The notes: a model not told the origin generated them from the sequence alone. 64,000 nt of DNA from Desulfobacterales bacterium (GCA_034520365.1 JAXHNP010000007.1:496001-560000), one strand, 5' to 3'. Shown: positions 48,645 to 57,072, numbered from the stretch's first letter. A program made the numbers and translations.

Positions 48645-49483
48645 ATGTCATCAGTTAAGCAGTTTGTCCCCCCCGGACACTTTTACTCACCTATCCCATC
48701 CCTGGATGAAGTCGACAGAGATGCTGAAAGGATCTTCAGCATGCCAAAGGTTCTTCATGGTATTGAGATGAATGATATGGAACAGATGTGTTTGTTGGAC
48801 CAATCATTTCGGAAGTTCTATGAGGAAATGCCTTTTGAACCAAACCAGACGGAAGGCTTGCGGTATTATTTAGACAATCACTCTTATGTCTATGCTGACG
48901 GCATATTCCTTTACTGTATGTTGCGCTACCTGAAACCGAAGCGAGTCATTGAGATAGGTTCGGGTTCTCCTCATGTGTGACATTGGACACGAATGAAAGG
49001 TTTTTTAATTGGTCTATCGACACCACTCTCATTGAACCTTATCCGGATACTTTGTGGTCACTATTGAAAACTGAAGACAAACCAAATTTGGTACAGATGA
49101 GACTCCAGGATGTGCCTCTGGATCGATTTGAGCACCTGGAAGAGAACGATATTCTCTTTGTCGACTCGACTCATGTATCCAAAATAAACAGTGATGTGAA
49201 TAAGATCCTATTTGAGATCCTGCCGGTCCTTAAGCCAGGGGTCCATGTCCACTTCCATGATATCGTCTGGCCATTTGAATACCCTAAAGAATGGGTCTAT
49301 GAAGGCAGAGCGTGGAATGAAGCATATATTCTTAGGGCATTCCTGATGTTTAATAAGATGTATAAGATTGTGCTTATGAGTTCTTATGTTTGCCACTTCT
49401 TTGGGTATTATTTTAAGCAGTACATGCCGTTATGCCTGGAAAATTCCGGAACGAGTCTCTGGATTAAAAAGATGAACGAGTGA
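48645..49483 (+). pseudogene. SAM-dependent methyltransferase broken by a one-base frameshift
   Basis: Two adjacent frames, 48645-48980 and 48977-49483, make one class I methyltransferase of about 279 residues (Methyltransf_24-like). The first half ends in EIGSG, then the frame runs to a stop. In the other frame the sequence continues GFSSCVTLDTNERFF. Deletion of one T near 48964-48967 splits the SAM-binding motif I (E-I-G-S-G-F-S-S). The second half is intact (ENDILFVDSTHVSK, HFHDIVWPFEYP). GGAGGAAG lies before the ATG. It is either a recent pseudogene or a sequencing error, as the rest of both frames is well preserved. Confidence 0.8.
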
Positions 49484-49560
49484 TTAACTGAGATGTTTTG
49501 GCAAATTGAGACCCTCTATAAGCCCCCTTTCTTCTTCAGACCATACCTACTTACTCATGT

Positions 49561-49867
49561 GTGGATCGTTGGTGCGTCGAATGCGGAATTCCTGTAGATC
49601 TTGATGAATCCAATTTGATGACTGATGATGTAATTACTCTGTTCCCCGAAGATTTTAAAAATCAGAAACCACGGACAGTCCCTTTAACTGAAAGAGCCAA
49701 AGCAATCATTGAGAAGAAAGGAAAGAAGCCGTTTAAAGAAATCAATAGCGACCAAGCTAATAGGGCCTTCAGATGGGCAAGAAAAGGCTTGGAGATAAAC
49801 GATCCAGAATTCTGTCTTCATGCCTGTCGGCATACATTTGCATCCAGAATTCTTGAAACCGGAGCCG
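49561..49867 (+). pseudogene. Internal fragment of a second tyrosine recombinase
   Basis: The frame starting at a GTG (49561) reads MTDDVITLFPEDFKNQKPRT, then VPLTERAKAIIEKKGKKPF and LHACRHTFASRILETGAD. These match the core of a phage-type integrase including box II (H-A-C-R-H). The Gly-His and nucleophile Tyr part is lost: at about 49865 the sequence switches to part of an unrelated gene. A different integrase from the fragment at 48184, since both cover the RHTFA region. Confidence 0.72.
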
Positions 49868-50511
49868 ATGGAGGGCACCGAAAGAAAAAGCCTGCGGGAT
49901 GCCATTCCCCGGGAAGTTGCATCAAACCTGCTAATACACCGGGAATACACCAACGCCACCCCGGCCCGACTTCAAAAATAATTGTCGCTTGACAGCTGAT
50001 CATCGAATACGGCCAGGTTAACACTTACAACGCCAATCGCCCCCACGGTTTTGGCCGGCTTGACTCGGAATCCTTTACCCCCTATCCAAAAAACCCTGTA
50101 ATCGGCGCCTTTTTCCGGGAAATCGACCGGGCCGACGAATTGGGCTCCGGCATGCGCAACATGATGAAATACGGCAGCGGGGATCCGCAGCTTATCGAGG
50201 GTGATATTTTCCGCATGATCATCAGCGTGCCGGAGTTTAGTGCCAAAGCGGATTTGACGGATGAGGCCCATGACGCCCCCGAAGTCACCCCCGAAGTTGC
50301 CCCTGAAGTCACCCCCGAAGTCAAAAGCCTGCTGAGTGTGCTGCAGGGAGATATGACGAGAAAAGAGATAATGACTGCTCTCGGCTTAAAAGATCAGAAA
50401 CATTTCAGGCAGCGCTACCAACAGCCGGGCATTGCCCTGGGCATAATCGAAATGACAATCCCCGACAAACCCAAAAGCAGCAAACAAAAATATCGTCTGA
50501 CTTCTAAGTAA
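49868..50511 (+). pseudogene. AlbA/divergent-AAA-type ATP-binding regulator remnant
   Basis: Two pieces in different frames. 49868-49981 reads TERKSLRDAIPREVASNLLIHREYTNATP, and 49996-50511 continues with LIIEYGQVNTYNANRPHGFG, NPVIGAFFREIDRADELGSG and DPQLIEGDIFRMII. Together they are the C-terminal half of the ATP-binding proteins with an AlbA_2 or RecG-like domain, often on mobile elements. A short deletion between the pieces shifts the frame. The final domain (VTPEVKSLLSVLQGDMTRKE) looks like a winged helix. The stop codon is supplied by the start of the 229-base repeat. Confidence 0.7.
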
Positions 50512-50730
50512 CTTCACGGGTATTAGGTTTTGGGTATTAGGTATTAGGTTAATGAAATCAAGAATTTATGGTCGGCACGGTGGCCGACCCTACGCTGAAT
50601 CGGGTTTTTCCCCATTCGTAGGGCGGGCCACCGTGCCCGCCTGAAAAATAGATAGAACAAATTTACCGTGCCTCAGTGCCTTTAAAGTTACTTTTAAGCT
50701 CGGTCCCGGGCGTGAGCCCGGGGGGAATAC
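50502..50730. repeat. 229-bp tandem repeat, copy 1
   Basis: Starts TTCTAAGTAACTTCACGGG and ends GGGGGGAATAC. It contains a TTAGGT-rich stretch, an imperfect hairpin made of GTCGGCACGGTGGCCGACCC and GGGCGGGCCACCGTGCCCGCC (50571-50643), and a small CCCGGG dyad near 50709. It differs from copy 2 at about six positions. The same hairpin core reappears inverted near 63291. Confidence 0.92.
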
Positions 50731-50959
50731 TTCTAAGTAACTTCACGGGTATTAGGTTTTGGGTATTAGGTATTAGGTTAATGAAATCAAAAATTTATGG
50801 TCGGCACGGTGGCCGACCCTACGATGAATCAGGTTTTTCCCCATTCGTAGGGCGGGCCACCGTGCCCGCCTGAAAAATAGATAGAACAAATTTACCGTGC
50901 CTCAGTGCCTTTAAAGTTACTTTTAGGCTCGGTCCCGGGCGGCAGCCCGGGGGGAATAC
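50731..50959. repeat. 229-bp tandem repeat, copy 2
   Basis: Starts on the base after copy 1 and has the same length. About six of 229 positions differ (for example near 50791 and 50824-50832, and in the CCCGGG dyad at 50937-50945). No gene is seen inside. Such near-identity suggests a recent duplication. Confidence 0.92.
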
Positions 50960-50992
50960 TTCCAAGGGAAAAAAGATACTGGAGAAAATGGA

Positions 50993-51210
50993 ATGAAGGA
51001 GCAGGAGCTGTTTAAAACCAAGTTCGTACGCGGGAAAAAAGAATCCGGCCAGCTCTTTGATGAAGAGTTTGAAACACAAGGCGAACCGCTAACCTGCCTG
51101 GGCATGACATTTGAAAATGATGAGGCCAGGCGGGCTTATTTTACCGAACAACTGCGCCAGAAGCTAAAAGACCCCGAGTTTCGAAATATAGAAGGCTTCC
51201 CGAAACACCG
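50993..51210 (+). pseudogene. N-terminal fragment of a DNA methyltransferase
   Basis: An ATG frame reads KTKFVRGKKESGQLFDEEFE, then GMTFENDEARRAYFTEQL and KDPEFRNIEGFP. This resembles the beginning of large site-specific DNA-methyltransferases that go on to an NPPY-type catalytic motif. After EGFP the reading switches to unrelated residues (KHRGRAIL) and stops at 51229. All catalytic motifs are missing. Assigned from pattern memory, so moderate confidence. Confidence 0.6.
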
Positions 51211-51225
51211 GGGCCGCGCCATATT

Positions 51226-51487
51226 GTGACCTTCCAGGTGGATGATCCGACAGTCATCGAAGTCTTCAGGTTTCTGGAAACCGAGGGGTTTTCCGTTACC
51301 TATCTGCCCGTGGATCAAGCTGGACGGGTCCGCGTGCCATTCGGATACTGTGGACATATCCCCCGTCCTGGTGGCCATGGGTGCTGCCGAAGATTGGGCA
51401 AAGGGCACCCTCCGGTTCAGCGTCGGCCGCATGACCACCGAGGATGAAATCGATCAAGCGCTGGATATCGCGATAAAGGGCGTCTGA
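51226..51487 (+). pseudogene. Cysteine desulfurase remnant with large internal deletion
   Basis: 51226-51317 reads VTFQVDDPTVIEVFRFLETEG then FSVTYLPVDQAGRV, typical of the NifS/IscS middle. In another frame 51318-51487 reads KLDGSACHSDTVDISP, then AMGAAEDWAKGTLRFSVGRMT and EIDQALDIAIKGV, the C-terminal end with the active-site Cys loop. More than 200 residues, including the PLP lysine region, are missing between them. The active-site cysteine in SACHS is retained, but the enzyme cannot be whole. Confidence 0.75.
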
Positions 51488-51510
51488 TACCTTAAATAAT
51501 ATCAACGCCC

Positions 51511-52626
51511 TTATTCAAAAAGCTTTTTGAATTCCCCGTATCCGGATTCTTTCAGTTCATCCTCAGGGATAAACCGAAGCGCGGCGGAGTTGATGCAGTA
51601 GCGCAAGCCCGTGGGCGGCGGCCCGTCGTCAAATACGTGGCCCAGATGCGAGTCTGCGTGCCGGCTTCGCACCTCCGTGCGGGTCATGAATAAGCTCCGG
51701 TCTTTCTTTTCCACCACGGCATCCGGTTTGATCGGCCGGGTAAAGCTCGGCCATCCGGTGCCGGACTCGAATTTGTCCGTTGACGAAAAAAGCGGCTCGC
51801 CGGAGACCACATCCACATATATGCCGGCTTTCTTGTTTTCCCAGTATTCATTGTCAAACGGCGGCTCGGTTTTATCTTTTCGGGTAACCGCGTATTGAAG
51901 GGGGGTGAGTTTTTCTTTCAATTCCGCATCCGGCGGCCGGCTATAAGCCCCGGTATCCTTTTCCGCTTCCTGCTCTACTTCCTTTTCGTTTTTCCACACC
52001 TTTGTCAGGAACTGATCCCGGCCGGAGCCGTGTCGATAGAATTTGTACCGGATGGGATGGGTTTTGTAATAATCCTGATGATAGTCTTCCGCCGGGTAGA
52101 ATTTATCCAGCGGCACGATTTCAGTGACAACCGGTTCTTTAAACCGCGCGGAGGCTTCCAGCTTTTTGCGGGATGCCCCGGCCAGCTTTTTTTGGTTTTC
52201 GTTTTCATAAAAAATTGCCGATCGATATTGCGATCCCCGGTCCACGAATGAGCCGCCCGCATCCGTGGGGTCAATCTGCCGCCAGAAAACATCCAGCAGC
52301 TGCTCATAGGAGATTTTTTCCGGATCATAGCTAACCTGAATGGCTTCGGCGTGGCCGGTTCTGCCGGCTGACACTTCCTCATAGGCCGGGTTTTCAGTAT
52401 GTCCCCCGGTGTAGCCGGAGACTACCTTGTATACGCCGTCAAGCTTTTCAAACGGCGCCTCCATGCACCAGAAACAGCCGCCGGCAAACGTCGCGGTCTC
52501 AAGATTTTCCGGTGCGTCTTTATTTTCCGGCGAATTGGTGCCGACCGCATCGCCCTGACAGCCAGTATATGTGCCCATGATGAATAACCCCATAAAAATT
52601 AATATGATATGTTTAAAATAGGTCAT
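51511..52626 (-). CDS. msrAB: Fused methionine sulfoxide reductase MsrA-MsrB, probably exported
   Basis: A 371-residue bifunctional enzyme. The N-terminus is a lipoprotein-like signal (hydrophobic to about 20, Cys 23 in TYTGC), suggesting a cell-envelope location. MsrA (about 45-200) has the catalytic [11 protein letters not shown] (Cys 51) and reduces the S-sulfoxide. MsrB (about 230-371) has [16 protein letters not shown] and the catalytic Cys in [11 protein letters not shown], and reduces the R-form; its usual zinc CxxC pairs are absent. The gene lies downstream of a decayed region and has a normal, intact structure. Confidence 0.93.
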   Translation of the reverse strand: MTYFKHIILIFMGLFIMGTYTGCQGDAVGTNSPENKDAPENLETATFAGGCFWCMEAPFEKLDGVYKVVSGYTGGHTENPAYEEVSAGRTGHAEAIQVSYDPEKISYEQLLDVFWRQIDPTDAGGSFVDRGSQYRSAIFYENENQKKLAGASRKKLEASARFKEPVVTEIVPLDKFYPAEDYHQDYYKTHPIRYKFYRHGSGRDQFLTKVWKNEKEVEQEAEKDTGAYSRPPDAELKEKLTPLQYAVTRKDKTEPPFDNEYWENKKAGIYVDVVSGEPLFSSTDKFESGTGWPSFTRPIKPDAVVEKKDRSLFMTRTEVRSRHADSHLGHVFDDGPPPTGLRYCINSAALRFIPEDELKESGYGEFKKLFE

Positions 52627-52728
52627 ATTGTGCCTCTTGCCTGGTTAAATTGCAGCTAATACCCATTTAAGTTAATGCAGCATTTTAATCCTTCAATCCC
52701 TGTTTTAGAAATAGCGATCCCCAAAATA

Positions 52729-52772
52729 AAAAATGCCGCTCCCCCCTTAAACTTGGGGAAACGGCATTTTTA
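52729..52772 (-). terminator. Terminator between traT-like gene and msrAB
   Basis: Stem AAAAATGCCG / CGGCATTTTT (52729-52738 and 52762-52771) with an inner CCCC/GGGG stem. T runs flank it on both strands, so it could act bidirectionally. It lies 28 bases past the traT-like stop. Confidence 0.82.
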
Positions 52773-52799
52773 ACGGGTGTTTCGTTTAAGCGATGCCGT

Positions 52800-53633
52800 C
52801 TATTGCGGCAGCATCTGGGTCACCACTTTCTGGGTGCGTTCCTTGATCAGGGGCATTGCCTCTTCCTGCTTCATGTTCATCTGGTTGGCCCAGGCGGAAA
52901 GACGAACCCCGTGCGGGAAATAGTTGCTGGTTTTGCTCATGCGGCCCGTGCTGGTGTTCGTCCCGCGGGTACCGCCGCCGGCAGCCATGCGGCTGTTGCC
53001 GGTGCCGGCCGAATCCCGGGTACTTGCGCCGGTATCGCGCATGAGTTCATATTCAATCGGCTGTTCGTTGTACTCTTCAAGTACGAAATCAATGATCATT
53101 GCCCACTCGCGCGGCCTGGAGGCATTGGCGATGCCCTGGCCCACCAATCCGCCCGCGCCAACGCCTGCGGCTGCACCGGCGGCCCAGCTGTCTGTCGCTT
53201 TACCCACCGCTGCCCCGGTTCCGATGCCCACCGCTGCCCCGCTGATCGCGCCCATATTCCGGGCGATGCCGGCGCCGCCGGATCCGGGTTTAACTTCACC
53301 GAAGTAGCGAAGCGAGGCGCGCAGTCGGTAGGTGGCTTCCTGCGGATCCCGGACGATGTTCCAGCCCTGTGCCTGGGCGGCATTTTTCAGTTCATCGTTG
53401 AGATCCACTGACTGGGCGTCGCTGATGTTTCTAAACGATATGTATACGTTCTTATCATCCGGTCTGGGCGGCTCCAGCTGCGGCGGCGGTACCGCCCAGA
53501 CCGTCCCGCTTCTGGGTTCTGCGTACTTATTGGCCGTTACCTTGCCGATCCCCCGGGAAACACTGGTGCAGCCGGCAGCGAATGCAACAGCCGTGATCAA
53601 TGCGACAATAATTAAAAGCTTTTGTTTTGTCAT
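52800..53633 (-). CDS. TraT-family lipoprotein
   Basis: A 277-residue protein like TraT, the surface-exclusion and complement-resistance lipoprotein of conjugative plasmids, here chromosomal. The signal ends in FAAGCTS (lipobox Cys). Then follow a beta-like part, a Gly/Ala-rich hydrophobic stretch (GAISGAAVGIGTGAAVGKAT then AAGAAAGVGAGGLVGQGIA) that may insert in membrane, and a C-terminal region. A Gly-Thr-rich loop (GTGNSRMAAGGGTRGTNTSTG) is present. The start is one of two ATGs at 53636 or 53633, after a G-rich ribosome site. No conjugation genes nearby. Confidence 0.85.
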   Translation of the reverse strand: MTKQKLLIIVALITAVAFAAGCTSVSRGIGKVTANKYAEPRSGTVWAVPPPQLEPPRPDDKNVYISFRNISDAQSVDLNDELKNAAQAQGWNIVRDPQEATYRLRASLRYFGEVKPGSGGAGIARNMGAISGAAVGIGTGAAVGKATDSWAAGAAAGVGAGGLVGQGIANASRPREWAMIIDFVLEEYNEQPIEYELMRDTGASTRDSAGTGNSRMAAGGGTRGTNTSTGRMSKTSNYFPHGVRLSAWANQMNMKQEEAMPLIKERTQKVVTQMLPQ

Positions 53634-53648
53634 CATCTCCCCCCCCAT

Positions 53649-53981
53649 TCAGATTCGTTTGAGTTATCGGTCGGTGCTGTTAAAAGCAAGCCGCCCTAGT
53701 TAATAATATTCTATTTTAACTGGAAATTAATCGCACATATACGCAATAGTGTCAATCGTTAAAACTGAATATCAGCATACTATGCTTTTTTATAAGCCGG
53801 CCCGATGGCTGCGCATGAAAAGAAGTTGAGCATGGATATGGGTTTTGCAAGGGGATTTTTTAGGAATTGTCTGAATCTTTGCGGTTGTTCTGGAAATCCG
53901 GCGAGCTCGGATTAAACCCCCGAAGCGCAACGGATAGGGGGGCGCTTCGGGGGGTTGCAGGGCTAAAGGAGGTAGCCGAAA
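53649..53981. other. Intergenic region between TraT-like and acyl-CoA dehydrogenase genes
   Basis: About 330 bases with no convincing gene. On the minus strand a TTGACA (53756-53751) lies upstream of the traT-like gene with a weak -10. Near 53917-53953 is a strong dyad (next entry). An AAAGGAGGT sequence at about 53966 is not followed by an ATG. Confidence 0.4.
53917..53953 (-). terminator. Possible terminator of the acyl-CoA dehydrogenase gene
   Basis: A 12-base stem CCCCCGAAGCGC / GCGCTTCGGGGG with a 13-base loop, 29 bases past the stop on the minus strand. The following T tract is weak (GGTTTAAT), so this is uncertain. Confidence 0.45.
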
Positions 53982-55682
53982 TTATTCGCTCATTTCATAG
54001 GTGTCCCGAAGCGCATACACATGGTTTTGCCAGAACCGGTCGAACCGCTCGTAGTCCACACTCGGTTTTCTGAGCATCTTCAGGCACATTTCCTGCTGTT
54101 TTTCGCTGCTGTCGCGCTTGTAATAGACTTCCAGCGCATATTTTGAAAAATCGCGGACCATGAAGTCAAAAATCTGCTCCAGCAGGTCATCGTCGAATTT
54201 CTCCATATTGTATTTCTCGATAATCAGCTGCCCGTAGGCCACCAGGGTGAAGAGTTCGCCGATGGTAAGCAGAAAGTCAATGTTCTGGGCCTGCTCTTTG
54301 GAGGGCGCGGCATTGACGAGAAAGTCCGTAAATGCCTTGATCTGCTCCTTGAACACATTGATGTTCGGGGTGTCAACGCTGTTGTAGGCGAGGTTGTAGT
54401 CGTGGAACTGGATTTTTCCAAGTCCCTTGGTCGGTCCCTGGTTAAACAGGAATTCGTCATCCGCCGGGGCATCCTGTTTGGGAATTTCCGGAAATTCCGC
54501 CGGATTGAAGAAGTAATTGGCCATAAACTTGATGATAAGGGCCATGTTCACATGGACCGTGCCTTCCAGCTTGGGCAGGGACCGGATGTCTTTGGCCGCC
54601 ATTTCAAAGTAGACGTCTTTTTCAAATCCGCGGGCGGCGATCACGTCCCAGAGCAGGTTGATGACCTCTTCGCCCTGGGTGGGCACCTTCATTTTAACCA
54701 TCGGGTTATACAAAAGATACCGGCGGTCATCGGCCGAGGCGGAACGGAAATAGTCGGTGGCCCGCTGGGAGAAAATCTTCATGGCCGCCAGGCGGGTATA
54801 GGCATCCACGAACAGCTGCTTGATGTGCGGAAAATCCGTGACATAGTTGCCGTAGAGGTTGCGGTGGCTGGCATGGTTGATGGCCTCATAAAAGGCGTGG
54901 GTGCAGATGCCGATGGCGCCCCAGCCCAGGTTGAATTTGCCGACGTTGACGGTGTTTAATGCCGCATCCCATGCTTCCCGGCCGTATTCGAGGATGTCGT
55001 CATCGGTAATCGGATAGCTGTTTAAGGCGTATTCCGCCACATAGCCCTCCCAGTTGACCACGTTCTGGATAAGATCATAGTTTTCATGATAGGGGCTTAC
55101 CGCAAAAAAGACGTAGTCATCGGTTTCCGAGTCCTTGCCGAAAGTGGAAACCAGGGCCGCCTTGTTGGCATTGCCGATATAGTATTTGCCGCCGTCTGCC
55201 ACGTATTTGCCGTCGCCTAAAGGCGTCAGCGACATTTCCGATGAATAGAGGTCCGCCCCGTGGGCCCGCTCGGAGAGGCCGAAGGCAAAGATGCCGCCGT
55301 CTTTTAACATCTGGGCGGTTTTTTGCTTGATTGTTTCATTCTTGCTCATCCAGATGGGGCCCAGGCCCAGGATGGAAACCTGCCAGGCATACCAGTGGGA
55401 AAGGTTGTAAAAACCCAGAATTTCATTAAAATCGCAGTTGCGGTAGGTGTCCCAGCGGGTGTCCGGGTCATCCGGGGCATAGGGGGCCGGGGTCAGCAGC
55501 TTGGCAAAGACCTGGTTTTCTTTTAGAAAATCAATAAAGTCCTGGTACCAGATTCGTTCGTGGCTGGCCTCCTTGAGTTTGGCCTTGCCCTTGTTTTCAA
55601 AGAATTCAACGGTTTTTTTCATCAACTCCCGGGATTCGGGGTCGAGATGTTCAAACGTTTCGGTTTTGGGGTTAAGCAGCAT
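53982..55682 (-). CDS. Acyl-CoA dehydrogenase family protein
   Basis: A 566-residue FAD-dependent acyl-CoA dehydrogenase-like protein. The FAD and substrate part includes FAFGLSERAHGADLYSSEM, then TPLGDGKYVADGGKYYIGNA. The domain typical of ACAD continues to about 450, and a C-terminal helical extension follows to 566, as in longer ACADs. Substrate unknown. A GGAG ribosome site is present, and the upstream gene on the same strand encodes a MarR regulator, 124 bases away. The promoter region carries an operator-like copy of the MarR site (see finding), so control by it is likely. Confidence 0.86.
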   Translation of the reverse strand: MLLNPKTETFEHLDPESRELMKKTVEFFENKGKAKLKEASHERIWYQDFIDFLKENQVFAKLLTPAPYAPDDPDTRWDTYRNCDFNEILGFYNLSHWYAWQVSILGLGPIWMSKNETIKQKTAQMLKDGGIFAFGLSERAHGADLYSSEMSLTPLGDGKYVADGGKYYIGNANKAALVSTFGKDSETDDYVFFAVSPYHENYDLIQNVVNWEGYVAEYALNSYPITDDDILEYGREAWDAALNTVNVGKFNLGWGAIGICTHAFYEAINHASHRNLYGNYVTDFPHIKQLFVDAYTRLAAMKIFSQRATDYFRSASADDRRYLLYNPMVKMKVPTQGEEVINLLWDVIAARGFEKDVYFEMAAKDIRSLPKLEGTVHVNMALIIKFMANYFFNPAEFPEIPKQDAPADDEFLFNQGPTKGLGKIQFHDYNLAYNSVDTPNINVFKEQIKAFTDFLVNAAPSKEQAQNIDFLLTIGELFTLVAYGQLIIEKYNMEKFDDDLLEQIFDFMVRDFSKYALEVYYKRDSSEKQQEMCLKMLRKPSVDYERFDRFWQNHVYALRDTYEMSE

Positions 55683-55721
55683 GGTATTTCTCCTTTTTAT
55701 TAAAGTAATGGCGCTTGTTGG

Positions 55722-55734
55722 TTTGTATGCGAAC
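55722..55734. promoter_or_regulatory. Operator-like site before acyl-CoA dehydrogenase
   Basis: TTTGTATGCGAAC matches 11 of 13 bases of TTTGTATACAAAC seen in front of the MarR gene. It lies 40 bases upstream of the dehydrogenase start. Confidence 0.45.
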
Positions 55735-55806
55735 TATTCGGGCGCATGCCCCCGCTGAATTATCGAAGCATAAGATGTTGCAGCCATATTCGGCGTCCAA
55801 TACCGG

Positions 55807-56229
55807 TTAAATCATATCCCGCAGAAGCCGCTTAAAAAGAATCCGCTCCTCCGGGGAAAAGCTTCCCACTATTTCCTTGTTGGATGCTTTTCGTTCTTCA
55901 ATCAAATCCGGTTTGAAGCGGTTGGCCTGCGCAGACGGATATATCCGCTGAATGCGGCGGTCCTCCGGGTCCGGGTGCTTTTCGATCCATCCGGTCTCGG
56001 CCATCCGGTCCAAAACCCCCGATAGCGTCGCCTTGTCCAGAATCAAAAGTTTTGAGAGCTCGGTTGCGGTCATGCCCGGCTCATACCAGAGACCCTCCAG
56101 CACCAGGTGCTGCATATTGGTCAGGCCATAGGGGCGCAGCCGCCGGTTAAAGTCCGCATGGGCCTTCTGGTAGGCTTTGCCCAGCAGAAAGACCATGCAT
56201 TCCGGTAAATCCTCGGGTAAATTAGACAT
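55807..56229 (-). CDS. MarR-family transcriptional regulator
   Basis: A 140-residue winged-helix regulator. The helices around TATELSKLLILDKATLSGVLDRM, about 55-77 (recognition helix region), and the wing EKHPDPEDRRIQRIYPS follow the MarR pattern. It is transcribed in the same direction as the acyl-CoA dehydrogenase that lies after it. A palindrome TTTGTATACAAA lies 12 bases upstream of its start, inside its own promoter, consistent with autoregulation. Ligand unknown; aromatic or acyl compounds are usual for the family. Confidence 0.9.
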   Translation of the reverse strand: MSNLPEDLPECMVFLLGKAYQKAHADFNRRLRPYGLTNMQHLVLEGLWYEPGMTATELSKLLILDKATLSGVLDRMAETGWIEKHPDPEDRRIQRIYPSAQANRFKPDLIEERKASNKEIVGSFSPEERILFKRLLRDMI

Positions 56230-56240
56230 CCATTAGATCC

Positions 56241-56286
56241 TTTGTATACAAACAATTTTTTTAAAATGATCCACCGGCCATGTCAA
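56241..56286 (-). promoter_or_regulatory. Promoter and operator of the MarR gene
   Basis: On the minus strand TTGACA (56286-56281), 17 bases, TAAAAA (56263-56258). Downstream, the perfect palindrome TTTGTATACAAA (56241-56252) lies between promoter and start. Confidence 0.58.
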
Positions 56287-56390
56287 TGGTAATTTTGTCG
56301 ATTCTTGCTTGTTCAGTCCGGCTGTGTTAAAAAGAATAAAAAGCCAACCGGAATACTGCCAACATAAACCCGCCAGCAAAGGATTTTTGT

Positions 56391-56963
56391 ATGAATTGTC
56401 CCAAATGCAACCACTCCCTTTCCCGAACCACCTCTCCGGGAACCGGCGCGGAAAATGCCGGCCCCATATTTTTTTGTGAAAATTGCGGCTGGGGAAAAGA
56501 GCGGCTTGAAAAACAAACAGCCGGGCAGGCAGAAGCCGCAGCGGCGGCTGTGGATCTTTCCGCCGCCACCTGGATCAAGCTGCTTGGCCTTTGGGTTTTG
56601 TCTGCCGCGTTCGTGATCGCGCCCTATGTGCTGCTGGTGAAAGCCCCGCTCCTTTTTGGCGGCGCCGATCCGGCGGTATTTAACCCCGTGGCCGCCTCGG
56701 AGCGAATGGCCGCAGCGTTAAATCCCCATTACTGGATCGTGGTTGCGGTCTACCTCCTGATCTGCTGGACATTCAATCCGCCGGAATTCGACCGGCACAA
56801 TATGGGCTGGTTCGGCGGCCTGGTGGACAATCCGTTTTCATTTACAGATGATATCAACCGGACCAAATTCAAAATTCTGCTGCTGATGGTACCGGGGAAA
56901 ATCATCAAAATGACGGTTGTGGCCACCTACCGGCTGGCAATGGCCTTTACGAATGCCGCATAA
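56391..56963 (+). CDS. Zinc-ribbon membrane protein, unknown function
   Basis: A 190-residue protein. An N-terminal zinc ribbon (C3, C6, C29, C32) is followed by an Ala-rich segment, then two membrane helices (about 62-85 and 115-132), with a C-terminal soluble part containing FNPPEFDRHNMGWFGG. I do not recognise a named family. It is divergent from the MarR gene. Its stop overlaps the ATG of a tiny ferredoxin-like ORF. Confidence 0.68.
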   Translation: MNCPKCNHSLSRTTSPGTGAENAGPIFFCENCGWGKERLEKQTAGQAEAAAAAVDLSAATWIKLLGLWVLSAAFVIAPYVLLVKAPLLFGGADPAVFNPVAASERMAAALNPHYWIVVAVYLLICWTFNPPEFDRHNMGWFGGLVDNPFSFTDDINRTKFKILLLMVPGKIIKMTVVATYRLAMAFTNAA

Positions 56964-57072
56964 TTTGCCGATCGATGATGTGAATCTGCCGGTGGCGGAT
57001 GCAGACATCTGCATCACCTGTTTTTGCTGCCAGGAAATCTGTCCGGAAAAGACGAAAAGGCGATTAGTTTGA
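56953..57072 (+). CDS. Tiny ferredoxin-like ORF, possible remnant
   Basis: A 39-residue frame that begins inside the preceding gene. It reads ADADICITCFCCQEICPEKTK, a C-x2-C-x-C-C-x3-C-P pattern, as at the C-terminal iron-sulfur end of DUF362-type proteins. It could be a remnant of such a protein or a real small iron-sulfur protein. Confidence 0.45.
   Translation: MPHNLPIDDVNLPVADADICITCFCCQEICPEKTKRRLV

Noticed and set aside
50502-50959. CRISPR array
   Set aside because: Two 229-base units with no spacers, no short regular repeats and no cas genes.
52803-53411. Plus-strand ORF opposite the TraT-like gene
   Set aside because: Rich in Ala, Gly and His from reverse reading of the Gly/Ala-rich lipoprotein; no domain.
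53961-53981. Ribosome-site-like AAAGGAGGT on the plus strand
   Set aside because: No start codon follows within range; it lies past the end of the minus-strand dehydrogenase.
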